From an uncultured Cloacibacillus sp. (GTDB taxonomy: Bacteria; Synergistota; Synergistia; Synergistales; Synergistaceae): a stretch of DNA of 12,586 nt. The position numbers and the translations under genes are program-made. A model generated the notes under the pieces. The model was not told the DNA's origin, searched no databases, and saw nothing but the letters and a program-made list of their open reading frames with translations. The stretch spans positions 1 to 12,586 of the forward strand of contig CAKSWL010000038.1 of the NCBI GenBank assembly GCA_934511335.1, given 5' to 3'. Shown piece after piece: positions 1-7,510 of this stretch (the stretch's first letter is position 1; every line of letters starts with the position of its first letter).

Positions 1-350
1 CGCCTCAGGTGGGAGTTGCGAAAAAAGTCGTCGTTATAGATTATCACGGGGAAAAATATGTACTCGTGAATCCTGAAATAATCGAGGCCGAAGGCTCTGT
101 TACGAACGAAGAAGGCTGCCTCAGCTTCCCCGGCATTTATGAAAAGGTCGTCTCGCCGGAGCGGATCACCGTCGTCTATCAGGATGAAAAGGGCGCCCAC
201 AAAAGGCTTGCGCTCGATGATTTTACCGCCTGCGTCTTCTCCCACGAGATCGACCACCTGAACGGGCGGCTGCTGATCGACCGCGTCTCTCCGCTCAAGC
301 GCCAGTTCCTCAAGAAAAAAATCGCCAAACGGGCGGCGGAAAAACAATGA
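1..350 (+). CDS. def: Peptide deformylase, 3' part (5' end outside window)
   Basis: Removes the N-formyl group from nascent proteins; a cytosolic metal-dependent hydrolase. The open frame runs in from the left edge (first full codon at base 3) and about 115 residues are visible, so roughly the first third of a typical 150-170 aa enzyme is missing. The first visible residues, PQVGV, are the end of the family's first motif (GxGxAAPQ). The second motif EGCLS is at bases 111-125; its Cys is a metal ligand. The third motif HEIDH, with the two His ligands and the catalytic Glu, starts at base 243. The C-terminal tail is Lys/Arg-rich. The GTG at base 9 lies inside the conserved motif and is not a start. 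The stop overlaps the fmt start in an ATGA, so the two are probably translationally coupled. Fmt adds the formyl group that this enzyme removes, and the def-fmt pairing is common in bacteria. Confidence 0.95.
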   Translation, partial: PQVGVAKKVVVIDYHGEKYVLVNPEIIEAEGSVTNEEGCLSFPGIYEKVVSPERITVVYQDEKGAHKRLALDDFTACVFSHEIDHLNGRLLIDRVSPLKRQFLKKKIAKRAAEKQ

Positions 351-1282
351 GGCAGCTTACCGTCGGCTTCATGGGCTCCGGCCGCTTTGCGGCGCGCTGC
401 CTAGAGATAATATCGCGACGGCTCCGTCCCGCGTGGGTGCTGACGAACGCGCCGCGGAGCGCGGGACGCGGGCTCAAATTACAGAACACGCCCGTCTGGG
501 AGCTTGCACGGTCGCTCTCGCTGCCCGTCTTCACGACGGAGAGGCTGTCGGCGGACGGTGAACGTATCGAATGGCTGAAAAAAAACACCCCGGATGTGAT
601 ACTGGTGATAGACTTTGGCCATCTCATAAAGGAGCCGGTGCTTTCCATGGCGCCTCTCGGCTGTCTCAACATCCATCCCTCAAAGCTTCCGGAATACAGA
701 GGCTCGGCTCCCATCCAAAGGGCGCTGATGGAGGGACGCACGAAGACGGCGGTCTCCATCTTCCGGCTTGACGCGGGTATGGACTCCGGCCCGATACTCG
801 CGCAGCAGGAGCTTGCGATACTGCCGGCGGACGATACGTCGGCGTTGATGGAAAAGGCCGCCCTGCTCGGCTCCGAGACCCTGCTCCATTACCTCTGCAA
901 CACAGCTCCGGAGGATTGGCGCTTCACGCCTCAGGATGACGAAAAGGCGACGGCGGCGCCGAAAATAGACAAAGCGGAGGGCAGGATCGACTGGCGCGCG
1001 GAGAGTGCCTGCGAGATCGCCGATAAAATCAGGGGCATCGGCTGTTCTCCGGGAGTTTACTGCCTGGTGCGCGGCAGGCGGCTGCGTGTACACGCCGCGG
1101 AACCGCTGCCCTCCGCTGACTGCGAGGTCTGCCGCTGCGAGATGATTGACGGCGCGCCGGTGATCGCCTGCCGCGAAGGCGCGCTGAAACTCGTCGAAGT
1201 GCAGCCAGAAGGAAAAAAAACGCAGCGCGCGGAAGACTGGGCGCGCGGCGCCCGTATAGATAAGGGCGAAGAGATAGGATAA
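347..1282 (+). CDS. fmt: Methionyl-tRNA formyltransferase
   Basis: Transfers a formyl group from 10-formyltetrahydrofolate to Met-tRNAfMet, making the initiator tRNA; acts in the cytosol. The 311 aa length is normal for the family. An N-terminal Rossmann-like formyltransferase domain covers about residues 1-205. It contains LNIHPSKLPEYRGSAPIQRAL around residues 107-127 and LDAGMDSGPI around 141-150. The family's catalytic Asn-His-Asp trio appears as N108, H110 and D146. The C-terminal part, about 206-311, is the small beta-barrel tRNA-binding domain. The ATG overlaps the def stop (ATGA). The nudF start follows the TAA after only 12 bases, so this is the middle of a tightly packed operon. Confidence 0.95.
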   Translation: MRQLTVGFMGSGRFAARCLEIISRRLRPAWVLTNAPRSAGRGLKLQNTPVWELARSLSLPVFTTERLSADGERIEWLKKNTPDVILVIDFGHLIKEPVLSMAPLGCLNIHPSKLPEYRGSAPIQRALMEGRTKTAVSIFRLDAGMDSGPILAQQELAILPADDTSALMEKAALLGSETLLHYLCNTAPEDWRFTPQDDEKATAAPKIDKAEGRIDWRAESACEIADKIRGIGCSPGVYCLVRGRRLRVHAAEPLPSADCEVCRCEMIDGAPVIACREGALKLVEVQPEGKKTQRAEDWARGARIDKGEEIG

Positions 1283-1294
1283 GAGGTGCTTATA

Positions 1295-1846
1295 GTGGGC
1301 GATTCAAAAAATCTGCTGCGCAACATCGTGCGTTCGGACTATAAATACAAGGGCCGCGTCGTCGACCTTCGGGTGGACACCGTCAAATTTCCCTCCGGCG
1401 CGGAAAAGGCGCGCGAGGTGGTGCTCCATAAATCGGCCGTGGCGATACTGCCCGTCAATGACCGCGGAGAGATAATTCTCGTCAGGCAGTACCGGCACGC
1501 GATAGACGAAGAGATATACGAAATACCGGCGGGACTCGTTGAAGAGGGAGAGGCGCCGCACGAGACCGCGGTGCGCGAACTTCAAGAAGAGACCGGCTTC
1601 AGGCCGAAAGATATAGAGGAGATCGCGGAAATCTACAGCTCCCCCGGCTTCTGCACGGAAAAGATCTTCATCTACTACGCGACGGACCTGACCTCTTCCA
1701 AACTTCCCGAGGACGATGACGAGTACATCAAAGTCTTTGCCTTCGCTCCTGAAGCGCTGGAGAAGATGATCGCCGAAAAAAAGATAAAGGACGGCAAGAC
1801 GCTGATGGCCTATTACTGGTATATGGCCAAGGGGCGGCAAAAATGA
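1295..1846 (+). CDS. nudF: NUDIX hydrolase, ADP-ribose pyrophosphatase type
   Basis: Predicted to hydrolyse ADP-ribose to AMP and ribose 5-phosphate (housecleaning). A complete Nudix box GX5EX7REUXEEXGU is present: GLVEEGE, then REL, then QEETGF, about residues 80-102 of 183. The downstream SPGF motif (YSSPGFCTE), about 16 residues on, is typical of the ADP-ribose branch. Length and overall pattern resemble Bacillus NudF. I chose the GTG at 1295 because AGAGGTG (1282-1288) sits at proper spacing in front of it. An in-frame GTG at 1286 would start inside that ribosome-binding site and add three residues. The stop overlaps the next gene in an ATGA (1843-1846). Substrate is inferred from motif only; another nucleoside-diphosphate sugar is possible. 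Confidence 0.9.
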   Translation: MGDSKNLLRNIVRSDYKYKGRVVDLRVDTVKFPSGAEKAREVVLHKSAVAILPVNDRGEIILVRQYRHAIDEEIYEIPAGLVEEGEAPHETAVRELQEETGFRPKDIEEIAEIYSSPGFCTEKIFIYYATDLTSSKLPEDDDEYIKVFAFAPEALEKMIAEKKIKDGKTLMAYYWYMAKGRQK

Positions 1847-2745
1847 TCATCCACGCCGAAGGAGAGCTGCGGAAGACGATCGAACGCTTCACCGACTACC
1901 TTCGGCTCGAGCGCGGCTGCAGCGAGAACACGCAGCGCGCCTACAACTCCGATCTGCAAATATGGCTCGCGCACTGCGGGGCCAACGGGCATGACCCCCT
2001 CGATATAGGGAGCGACGCCGTATCGCGTTTCTTGCTCGCGCAACAGGGAGAGGGACGCAAAAAATCTTCGGTACAGCGCCTGGGGGCGATGCTCCGCTCC
2101 TTTGCGCGCTTCCTGCAGTACGACGGCGTCACCGACAGCCTGCCGCCTCTTGCGCCGCTGCCGTCGAAGACGAAGTCGCTGCCGCAGGTGCTGACCGAGG
2201 GCGAAGTGCAGCGAATAATCAACGCCTGCGAAGACGGCACGCCCATCGGCAAGCGCGACCGGGCCTTTATCGAGCTCGCCTACGGGGCGGGCATGAGGGC
2301 TTCCGAGCTTTGCGGTGTGAGGCTGCGCGATCTTGACGCCGCGAACGGGATCCTCTACGCACGCGGCAAGGGCGACAAAGAGCGAACGATCCCCTATATC
2401 GGCGCCGTTCGCCGCGTGATCGAGGAATACATTGCGGAATATCGCCCGAAGCTGGACAAGCACGGGGCTGAGTGGCTGTTTCTCTCAAAGAACGGCAGAC
2501 AGCTGCACCGTGAAACCCTCTGGATCATCATGCACAAGCGCGGGCTGATGGCGAACATCTCCGCCTCGCGGCTTCATCCGCACGTGCTGCGCCACACCTT
2601 CGCGACGCACCTGCTGCGCAACGGGATGGACCAGAGGACGCTGCAGGAGATACTGGGGCACAGCTCCATCATGACGACGGAAAAGTACACGCACATGGAC
2701 ACGGAGCTGAGGGACTATTACGACCGTTTCCACCCAAGAGCCTAA
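1843..2745 (+). CDS. xerD: Tyrosine recombinase XerD-like (chromosome dimer resolution)
   Basis: Site-specific recombinase expected to act at dif, with a partner Xer or alone, to resolve chromosome dimers. The 300 aa protein has an N-terminal SAM-like core-binding domain (about 10-95) and a C-terminal catalytic domain (about 115-290). All active-site residues are visible: R152 in GMRASEL, K176 in GKGDKE, H247 and R250 in HVLRH, H273 in LGHSS, and nucleophile Y282 in EKYTH. There is no N-terminal arm-binding domain, unlike the island integrase at 7813. Its place in the nudF - xerD - purine phosphorylase order, similar to Firmicutes ripX, supports a core XerD/XerA rather than a phage enzyme. 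XerC cannot be excluded by sequence alone. The ATG overlaps the nudF stop. Confidence 0.88.
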   Translation: MIIHAEGELRKTIERFTDYLRLERGCSENTQRAYNSDLQIWLAHCGANGHDPLDIGSDAVSRFLLAQQGEGRKKSSVQRLGAMLRSFARFLQYDGVTDSLPPLAPLPSKTKSLPQVLTEGEVQRIINACEDGTPIGKRDRAFIELAYGAGMRASELCGVRLRDLDAANGILYARGKGDKERTIPYIGAVRRVIEEYIAEYRPKLDKHGAEWLFLSKNGRQLHRETLWIIMHKRGLMANISASRLHPHVLRHTFATHLLRNGMDQRTLQEILGHSSIMTTEKYTHMDTELRDYYDRFHPRA

Positions 2746-2788
2746 GCGCCGCCGCGTAAGCCCTTCGGCGTTGGCTGCGATCTGCGCC

Positions 2789-2821
2789 TGCGCCTGTGAT
2801 GGCGGCATCCGGCGCATTTTT
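2789..2821 (+). terminator. Probable intrinsic terminator after xerD
   Basis: In the 143-base gap after xerD, TGCGCC (2789-2794) pairs with GGCGCA (2811-2816). An inner GATG/CATC stem (2798-2801 with 2806-2809) caps it around a GCGG loop. A T5 run follows directly (2817-2821). It would separate the def-fmt-nudF-xerD cluster from the nucleoside phosphorylase pair. The stem is interrupted by small bulges, so efficiency is uncertain. Confidence 0.55.
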
Positions 2822-2888
2822 CCGGCGGGCAGGGAATTAAGGCGGTCATATTTTACTTTTATCAATTTGAGGTGAGGAGGAGAGGTAC

Positions 2889-3713
2889 ATGTATCACTGG
2901 GACAAAGTAGACGAGGCGCTGAGATACATTGAGAAAAGAACATCCCTTCGCCCGCAGGCGGCGATCGTGCTGGGATCCGGGCTGGGGCGCGTTGCGGAAC
3001 AGCTTGAACGCCCGGAGATCATCCCCTACGAGGAAATACCCTACTGGCCGCGCTCCACGGCCCCGGGACACGAGGGAAAGCTCCTGCTCGGATACCTGCG
3101 CGGCGTGACCGTCGCTGTCATGCAGGGGCGCGTCCACTATTACGAAGGCTATACGATGGCGGAGGTCACCTTTCCGGTGCGCGTCCTAGGCCAGCTCGGC
3201 GTCAAAGCGCTCGTTGCGACGAACGCCTCCGGGGCGGTGAATACCGACATCGCCCCCGGCTCCATCGTCGCCATCGAGGACCACATCAATTTCATGGGGA
3301 CGAATCCGCTCATCGGCGTGAACAACGACAATTGGGGCACGCGTTTCCCCGACATGACGGAGGCCTACGACAAAGAATTCCTGCGCGTTCTGGAGCGGGC
3401 CGCCGCGAAAGAGGGCCTTGCGCTGCGGCGCGGGGTCTACATCGCCTTCAGCGGCCCCTCCTTTGAAACGCCCGCCGAGGTGCGCATGGCACGGGCCCTC
3501 GGCGCGGACATCGTGGGGATGTCCACCGTCCCCGAGGTCATCGCCGCGAATCATATGGGCATCCGTGTACTCGGCCTCTCCTGCGCGGCAAATTACGGCG
3601 CGGGGATAACAGCTGAGAAGCTCACCCACCAGGAGGTGCTGGAGACGATGTCTCAAGCCGGCGAATCAGTGGCGCGGCTGATCGAGGCCTTTATCGGGGA
3701 GGTCGGCCTGTAA
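2889..3713 (+). CDS. punA: Purine-nucleoside phosphorylase (trimeric PNP family)
   Basis: Phosphorolysis of (deoxy)inosine and (deoxy)guanosine to free base and (deoxy)ribose 1-phosphate in purine salvage; cytosolic. The 274 aa match the low-molecular-weight, homotrimeric PNP/MTAP family. Visible sites are the phosphate-binding GSGLG (29-33, with S30), HEGK at 61-64, and MQGRVHYYEGY at 78-88 with R81 and H83. Others are ATNASGAV at 110-117, SFETPAEVRM at 191-200 with E193, GMSTVPEV at 210-217, and N235 in SCAANYG. An Asn at this last position is typical of enzymes acting on 6-oxopurines rather than methylthioadenosine. The start is well defined: AGGAGG (2875-2880) lies 8 bases before the ATG. 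It forms a pair with the pyrimidine phosphorylase, whose GTG follows the TAA directly. Confidence 0.93.
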   Translation: MYHWDKVDEALRYIEKRTSLRPQAAIVLGSGLGRVAEQLERPEIIPYEEIPYWPRSTAPGHEGKLLLGYLRGVTVAVMQGRVHYYEGYTMAEVTFPVRVLGQLGVKALVATNASGAVNTDIAPGSIVAIEDHINFMGTNPLIGVNNDNWGTRFPDMTEAYDKEFLRVLERAAAKEGLALRRGVYIAFSGPSFETPAEVRMARALGADIVGMSTVPEVIAANHMGIRVLGLSCAANYGAGITAEKLTHQEVLETMSQAGESVARLIEAFIGEVGL

Positions 3714-5018
3714 GTGTTCAATATGATCGAATTTATTGAGAAAAAGCGCGATCGAGGCCGGCATGGCAAAGAAGAGTTCGGCGAGCTCACAGCGAAGCTG
3801 ATGGCGGGGGAGGCCCCCGACTACCAGCTCTCGGCCTGGCTGATGGCGGCTTTCCTCAACGGCCTGGACGAGGACGAGACGATGTTTTTCACGGAGGCGC
3901 TCGCGAAGTCGGGCGAAATCTATTCCTTTCCGGCAGACCTCCACATCGTCGACAAGCACAGTACCGGCGGCGTGGGAGACAAGGCGACGCTCGTTTTGCT
4001 GCCCCTTGCCGCGGCCTGCGGCGCGGTCGTCTCCAAACTCTCCGGCCCGGGGCTGGGATTTACGGGAGGTACGGTGGACAAGCTTGAATCCATTCCCGGC
4101 ATGAGGATGCATCTTGAGCCGGAAGAATTTCTCGCGCAGGTGCGCCGCATCGGCTGCGCCGTCTCGGGACACTCAAAGCAGCTGGCTCCCGCGGAAGGAC
4201 GCTTCTACAAGCTGCGCGACGTGACAGGGACCGTCCCCTCGACGGAGCTCATCACCGCGAGCATCGTCAGCAAAAAACTGGCCGGAGGAGCCTTCGGTTA
4301 CGTCTTCGACGTAAAATGCGGGAGCGGCGCCTTTATGAAAGACAGGGAAGCCGCCGCCGCGCTTGCCGAGAACCTTGTCAAAGTATCCAAAAAACTTGGC
4401 AAAGGCTCCGTCGCCGCGATAACCGACATGGAACAGCCGCTAGGCGAATGGGTGGGAAACGCCGCGGAGGTCTTTGAGGCAGTGGAGGTGCTGAGCGGGG
4501 GCGGCCCCGCGGACACCAGGCAGCTCTGTGTAACGCTCTGCGGGCTGATGCTCTCCGTCGCCTGCGTCGCGAAGGACGCGAAGGAGGGGGCGAAGCTCGC
4601 CGAACGCGCCCTTGACGATGGTACGGCGCTGCGGAAATTCGCCGAAATAATCGAAGCGCAGGGCGGGGAGGCCGCAGTCGTCAGCCGCCCGCTTGAAATC
4701 CTGCCGCAGGCGAAAAAGAACTTTCTGATGAAGAGCTCAAAAAAGGGATACCTCTCAAAGCTCGACGCGCTCTCCGTCGGCGAGGCGCTGCGCGCGCTCG
4801 GCGGCGGCCGCATGAAGCTAGAGGACAAGATAGATCACGCCGCCGCCATTCACCTGCTGAAAAAGGTCGGAGACGCCGTCTCCGCAGGCGACACGGTGAT
4901 AGAGCTGCTCTACAATGACGATTCAAAGCTCGCCGAGGCGATGAAATACCTCGCGGACTGCTGGACGGTGTCCGAGAGCGCGGAGCGGCGCGAGCTGATA
5001 CTGGACTACGTATTCTAA
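3714..5018 (+). CDS. pdp: Pyrimidine-nucleoside (thymidine) phosphorylase
   Basis: Phosphorolysis of thymidine, deoxyuridine and probably uridine in pyrimidine salvage; a cytosolic dimer in known members. The 434 aa length is standard. KHSTGGVGDK at 81-90 carries the phosphate-binding Lys, Ser and Thr and the base-contacting His (H82). The base-binding R168 (KLRDVT), S183 and K187 (TASIVSKK) are present, as is the glycine-rich DVKCGSGAFMK. The family signature around residues 110-125 reads SGPGLGFTGGTVDKLE: the usual Arg after SG is Pro, and the usual His before TGG is Phe. I chose the GTG at 3714, immediately after the punA TAA, because GGGGAGGT (3696-3703) is at usable spacing. The ATG at 3723 is the alternative. 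deoA is the gene symbol used for the thymidine-specific relatives. Confidence 0.92.
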   Translation: MFNMIEFIEKKRDRGRHGKEEFGELTAKLMAGEAPDYQLSAWLMAAFLNGLDEDETMFFTEALAKSGEIYSFPADLHIVDKHSTGGVGDKATLVLLPLAAACGAVVSKLSGPGLGFTGGTVDKLESIPGMRMHLEPEEFLAQVRRIGCAVSGHSKQLAPAEGRFYKLRDVTGTVPSTELITASIVSKKLAGGAFGYVFDVKCGSGAFMKDREAAAALAENLVKVSKKLGKGSVAAITDMEQPLGEWVGNAAEVFEAVEVLSGGGPADTRQLCVTLCGLMLSVACVAKDAKEGAKLAERALDDGTALRKFAEIIEAQGGEAAVVSRPLEILPQAKKNFLMKSSKKGYLSKLDALSVGEALRALGGGRMKLEDKIDHAAAIHLLKKVGDAVSAGDTVIELLYNDDSKLAEAMKYLADCWTVSESAERRELILDYVF

Positions 5019-5130
5019 AGAATAAAACCTTTGAAAAATATGCAAAAAGAGGAGCGCTTCGGGTAGCTGTCCATAAAACAGGTTTCAAGAAACAAATACT
5101 ATGGCAGTTGCCGGACAAGGGTTGCTGACA

Positions 5131-5165
5131 AAAAGGGTATGTGCCTTAACGGTACATACCCTTTT
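5131..5165 (+). terminator. Intrinsic terminator downstream of pdp
   Basis: A perfect 12-bp inverted repeat, AAAAGGGTATGT (5131-5142) with ACATACCCTTTT (5154-5165), extends inward through a G-U pair and two G-C pairs to a TTAAC loop. T-rich sequence follows (to about 5178). The A-run on the left and T-run on the right mean it could work in both directions, suiting its position between convergent genes. Confidence 0.8.
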
Positions 5166-5347
5166 GCTTTTCTGTTTGTCTTGTAGAGGGAGTGGATAGA
5201 ATTTTGTGCAATTAAGGGTTAGATATTTGAGGTTTTCTCGCCTGTAAGCGGTGCCAAAAGGCAGGGATGTATGATTTTATATCTTTATGCAAGCACAGCT
5301 CATACAAGAGATAAATGCCGATTTTCGTCCCTGCCCATAGTGTCATT

Positions 5348-5530
5348 CTAAAATTTCGCATCCACACGCCGTTTGGCTGCCCATGCAATCACAAAGGTAA
5401 TGACCTGCGCGATCGGCGCAGCAAGCCAAACGCCGGTCAGTTTCAGCATTGGCGGCAGGAGCAGGAGCGCCAGCAGCGTACAGACCGGCTCGGCATACAC
5501 GAGAAGAATTGAAAAAGTTTTGGAACGCAG
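5348..5530 (-). pseudogene. C-terminal remnant of a MATE-family-like efflux transporter
   Basis: On the minus strand an uninterrupted frame of about 60 residues ends at a TAG (5348-5350). It contains two strongly hydrophobic segments: LLVYAEPVCTLLALLLLPPM, then TGVWLAAPIAQVITFVIAWA. A short basic tail, AKRRVDAKF, follows. The GVWLAAPIAQ pattern followed by a last membrane helix and a basic end resembles the C-terminus of MATE (NorM/MepA-type) multidrug exporters. The frame is closed by an in-frame TAG (5531-5533) just upstream, and no start or upstream helices are readable in the next 200 bases. I therefore read it as a decayed gene. The family assignment is from recollection of the motif and is moderate at best. 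Confidence 0.5.
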
Positions 5531-5866
5531 CTAATTTTCATTGGCACGTGGCGGCATCGCCGCCTTGATTACCGGCTTGCACAGCCGAACGAGACGTCCA
5601 AGGACGCACAGCGAGGCGAAGCCGATTCCTTGACTGGCATGGGCGGCTGTGCTGCCCGGCGGACTGTCCGTAATTCTCCCATGAATCCCGGCACATTGCC
5701 CAGTGGAATCCCGGAAATTGCCGTGATATATTTAATAACAATAGGTCATATCACGCACCTTGCTCCGCTCCTCTTTTTACGTTTATAAAGGCCGGCGGCC
5801 GCCCGGAAAAACGCCTGCCCGGGCGAGGCTGCGGCCGCAGGTTCAGAACGCCGGCAAACTCAGAAA

Positions 5867-7381
5867 CTATCTTCTCTTCTTCATCGCCAAGGCCTCGTCC
5901 GTCACCGCCATGCCGCCGAGCGAAGTGCAGCGGAGCTCGCCGGGCATCATCCGCCCGGTGGCGCAGACGGCCTTCACCGTGCCGTCGATGCCCACGGAGT
6001 TGTGATAGCCTCCGAGGACCAGGTCGGCGCAAACAAAGGCCTGAGAGGCGAAGGAGGCGTTCCTTGTGTGACAGGGGATCTCCACGGTCGCCTGTACGAG
6101 GTCGCAGACGAGCCCCATCGCGTTTTGGAACATCACCGCCGCCGCATCGCAGCACTGCGCCGCCGAACCGCCAGCCATCTCTACCGCCGCCGCCGCGCCC
6201 ATCGCTCCCGCCGCGCCGATCTCCACCTGACAGCCGCAGACCTCGGCGGCGAAGGTCCCGTGTTCGCCGAGCACCCAGCCCGCCGCGCCAGCGGCCCACA
6301 ACGCGCGCACCGCTTCGGCGCGTGAAATTTTAAGATCCTTGAGCATGGTGACGACAACACCCGGCAATACTCCCGCCGAACCGCCCGTGGGGGCGGCGCA
6401 GACAATGCCCTGGCCGCTGTTTACCTGCATCGCCGCCATCGCGCGCGCCGCGGCGCGCGTGTGGATGCCTCCGAGTGCGAGTCTGCCCGCCGCCTCGGCA
6501 GCCATTATTTTGCCGGCGGTGGGCGAAAGCAGCGACATCGGCGGAGAATCGCCGGAGAGCCCCAGCTCGACGGCCCGTTCCATCACCGAAAGACGTCGCT
6601 CCATCTCCTGATTCAATGCCTCCTTCGGCATATCAAGCAGCGCCGATTCATATTCAAGCGCCGTTTCTCCGAGCGACAGAGAGTGTTCGCGCGCGTATTC
6701 GATCATCTCGCGTCCGTCCTTGTAGAGCGCCTTGCCGCGCACGGGATAAAAGACTGGCTCTGCGCTCCTGACTGACTTTATTCCTGGCATGCCGCGCAGG
6801 CTATCCGCCGCCGTCTTGGGGATCTCGTATGGCGATGTCACAAGGCGGTCGTTCCCATGCTCTATGACGGCGCCGTATTTTTCCAGAAAACCGCCGGGCA
6901 GAGGCGCGTCGGATTCGGCCAGGAGATAATAGGCGTCGCCGGTAATATCCGTCGGCATGCCGTTCAGCGAATAAAGCGTAAAAGCGCCCCCGCCCGTAGA
7001 GTCAGCGGCGGCGCGGAACGTCAGGCCGCCGTCCATCCAGGCCTCGATCATGATGCTGTTGGGGTGGCGCGCTCCCGCAAAATCGCTTATCGCAAACTCT
7101 ATCTCGACGCCGAATGAGGGGAAAATAGAAAGGGCCTCTTTAAAGCGGCAGTCCGTCAGCGGCAGTCCGAGAATACCCATGACGAGCGCCAGATCGGACC
7201 CTTGGTCGCGGTAACACTCGGCGATGGAGCTTCCCGGCGCGAATGTGAAAACGACCTTCTCCGGCAAAACTCCCGTAAAACTGCGAAAGAGCTTCGCTAT
7301 ATGGTACGGCCCCGCCGTATGCGAACTGGAAGAGCCGGGCATCACTGGCCCGACGACATTGTTGAGAATGCTGACTGCCAT
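5867..7381 (-). CDS. sdaA: L-serine dehydratase, iron-sulfur dependent, single chain
   Basis: Deaminates L-serine to pyruvate and ammonia with a labile [4Fe-4S] cluster; a cytosolic enzyme of amino-acid catabolism, typical of anaerobes. The 504 aa chain fuses the two parts that are separate subunits in Bacillus. The beta part (about 1-215) has PGSSSSHTAGP at 15-25 and RHPNS near 105. The alpha part (about 285-504) has APTGGSAGVLPG at 330-341. Probable cluster cysteines are C384 (GCQVEIG), C426 (GLVCD) and C437 (VEIPCHTRN). I chose the ATG at 7381, preceded by GGGAGGG at good spacing and matching the family N-terminus. The frame stays open another 26 codons upstream, but that part is low-complexity. 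Transcription converges on pdp. The usual Cys or Ala in the PTxGS segment is Gly here. Confidence 0.93.
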   Translation of the reverse strand: MAVSILNNVVGPVMPGSSSSHTAGPYHIAKLFRSFTGVLPEKVVFTFAPGSSIAECYRDQGSDLALVMGILGLPLTDCRFKEALSIFPSFGVEIEFAISDFAGARHPNSIMIEAWMDGGLTFRAAADSTGGGAFTLYSLNGMPTDITGDAYYLLAESDAPLPGGFLEKYGAVIEHGNDRLVTSPYEIPKTAADSLRGMPGIKSVRSAEPVFYPVRGKALYKDGREMIEYAREHSLSLGETALEYESALLDMPKEALNQEMERRLSVMERAVELGLSGDSPPMSLLSPTAGKIMAAEAAGRLALGGIHTRAAARAMAAMQVNSGQGIVCAAPTGGSAGVLPGVVVTMLKDLKISRAEAVRALWAAGAAGWVLGEHGTFAAEVCGCQVEIGAAGAMGAAAAVEMAGGSAAQCCDAAAVMFQNAMGLVCDLVQATVEIPCHTRNASFASQAFVCADLVLGGYHNSVGIDGTVKAVCATGRMMPGELRCTSLGGMAVTDEALAMKKRR

Positions 7382-7411
7382 CTCTTTTCCCTCCCGAAAC
7401 ACGTTTCCCAA

Positions 7412-7417
7412 AGTATA
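7412..7417 (-). promoter_or_regulatory. Possible extended -10 box of sdaA
   Basis: On the minus strand TGTTATACT supplies a TG-n-TATACT extended -10 about 30 bases before the sdaA start. The -35 region falls in a T-tract (A11 on the plus strand, 7424-7434) and shows no good hexamer. This is weak evidence on its own. Confidence 0.35.
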
Positions 7418-7466
7418 ACATGCAAAAAAAAAAAGAAGGCGCATACATCTTTTGTGCAAATGACGA

Positions 7467-7495
7467 TTGCGGTGGGAGCAAGTTTCTGCTAGACT
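7467..7495 (+). promoter_or_regulatory. Probable promoter of tRNA-Sec
   Basis: TTGCGG (7467-7472) and TAGACT (7490-7495) are separated by 17 bases. The -10 is preceded by TGC (extended -10). Transcription would start near 7502, just ahead of the tRNA at 7511. The -35 match is only partial. Confidence 0.45.
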
Positions 7496-7510
7496 GTACC
7501 GCGTCGATTC

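Larger units (their letters stand above)
5019..5866. other. Long gap between convergent genes, mostly decayed sequence
   Basis: About 850 bases without an intact gene. It holds the terminator at 5131-5165, a transporter-like remnant at 5348-5530 (minus strand) and a frame-broken stretch at about 5534-5740. The last part, just downstream of the serine dehydratase stop, is very GC-rich. There CGCCCGG (5800-5806) pairs with CCGGGCG (5819-5825), but no clean T-tract follows on the minus strand, so I do not call it a terminator. AAAAAGAGGAGCG at 5044-5056 recurs inverted at 5766-5778. No promoter or RNA family was recognised. Confidence 0.6.

Noticed and set aside
5082..5093. GTTTC-AA-GAAAC palindrome downstream of pdp
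   Set aside because: Short, isolated and not followed by a T-run; the terminator at 5131-5165 explains the termination signal better.
5534..5740. A possible small gene on the minus strand between the transporter remnant and sdaA
   Set aside because: Three frames each show short plausible stretches, but none has a start with a ribosome-binding site or recognisable domain, so it was left as decayed sequence.
5751..6299. Arg/Gly-rich frames overlapping the 3' half of sdaA
   Set aside because: Low-complexity shadows created by GC-rich codons of the serine dehydratase; no family resemblance.
7424..7434. A11 homopolymer as a phase-variable switch
   Set aside because: It lies upstream of both the chosen sdaA start and the tRNA. 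Only a weak promoter effect is conceivable, and nothing else supports switching.
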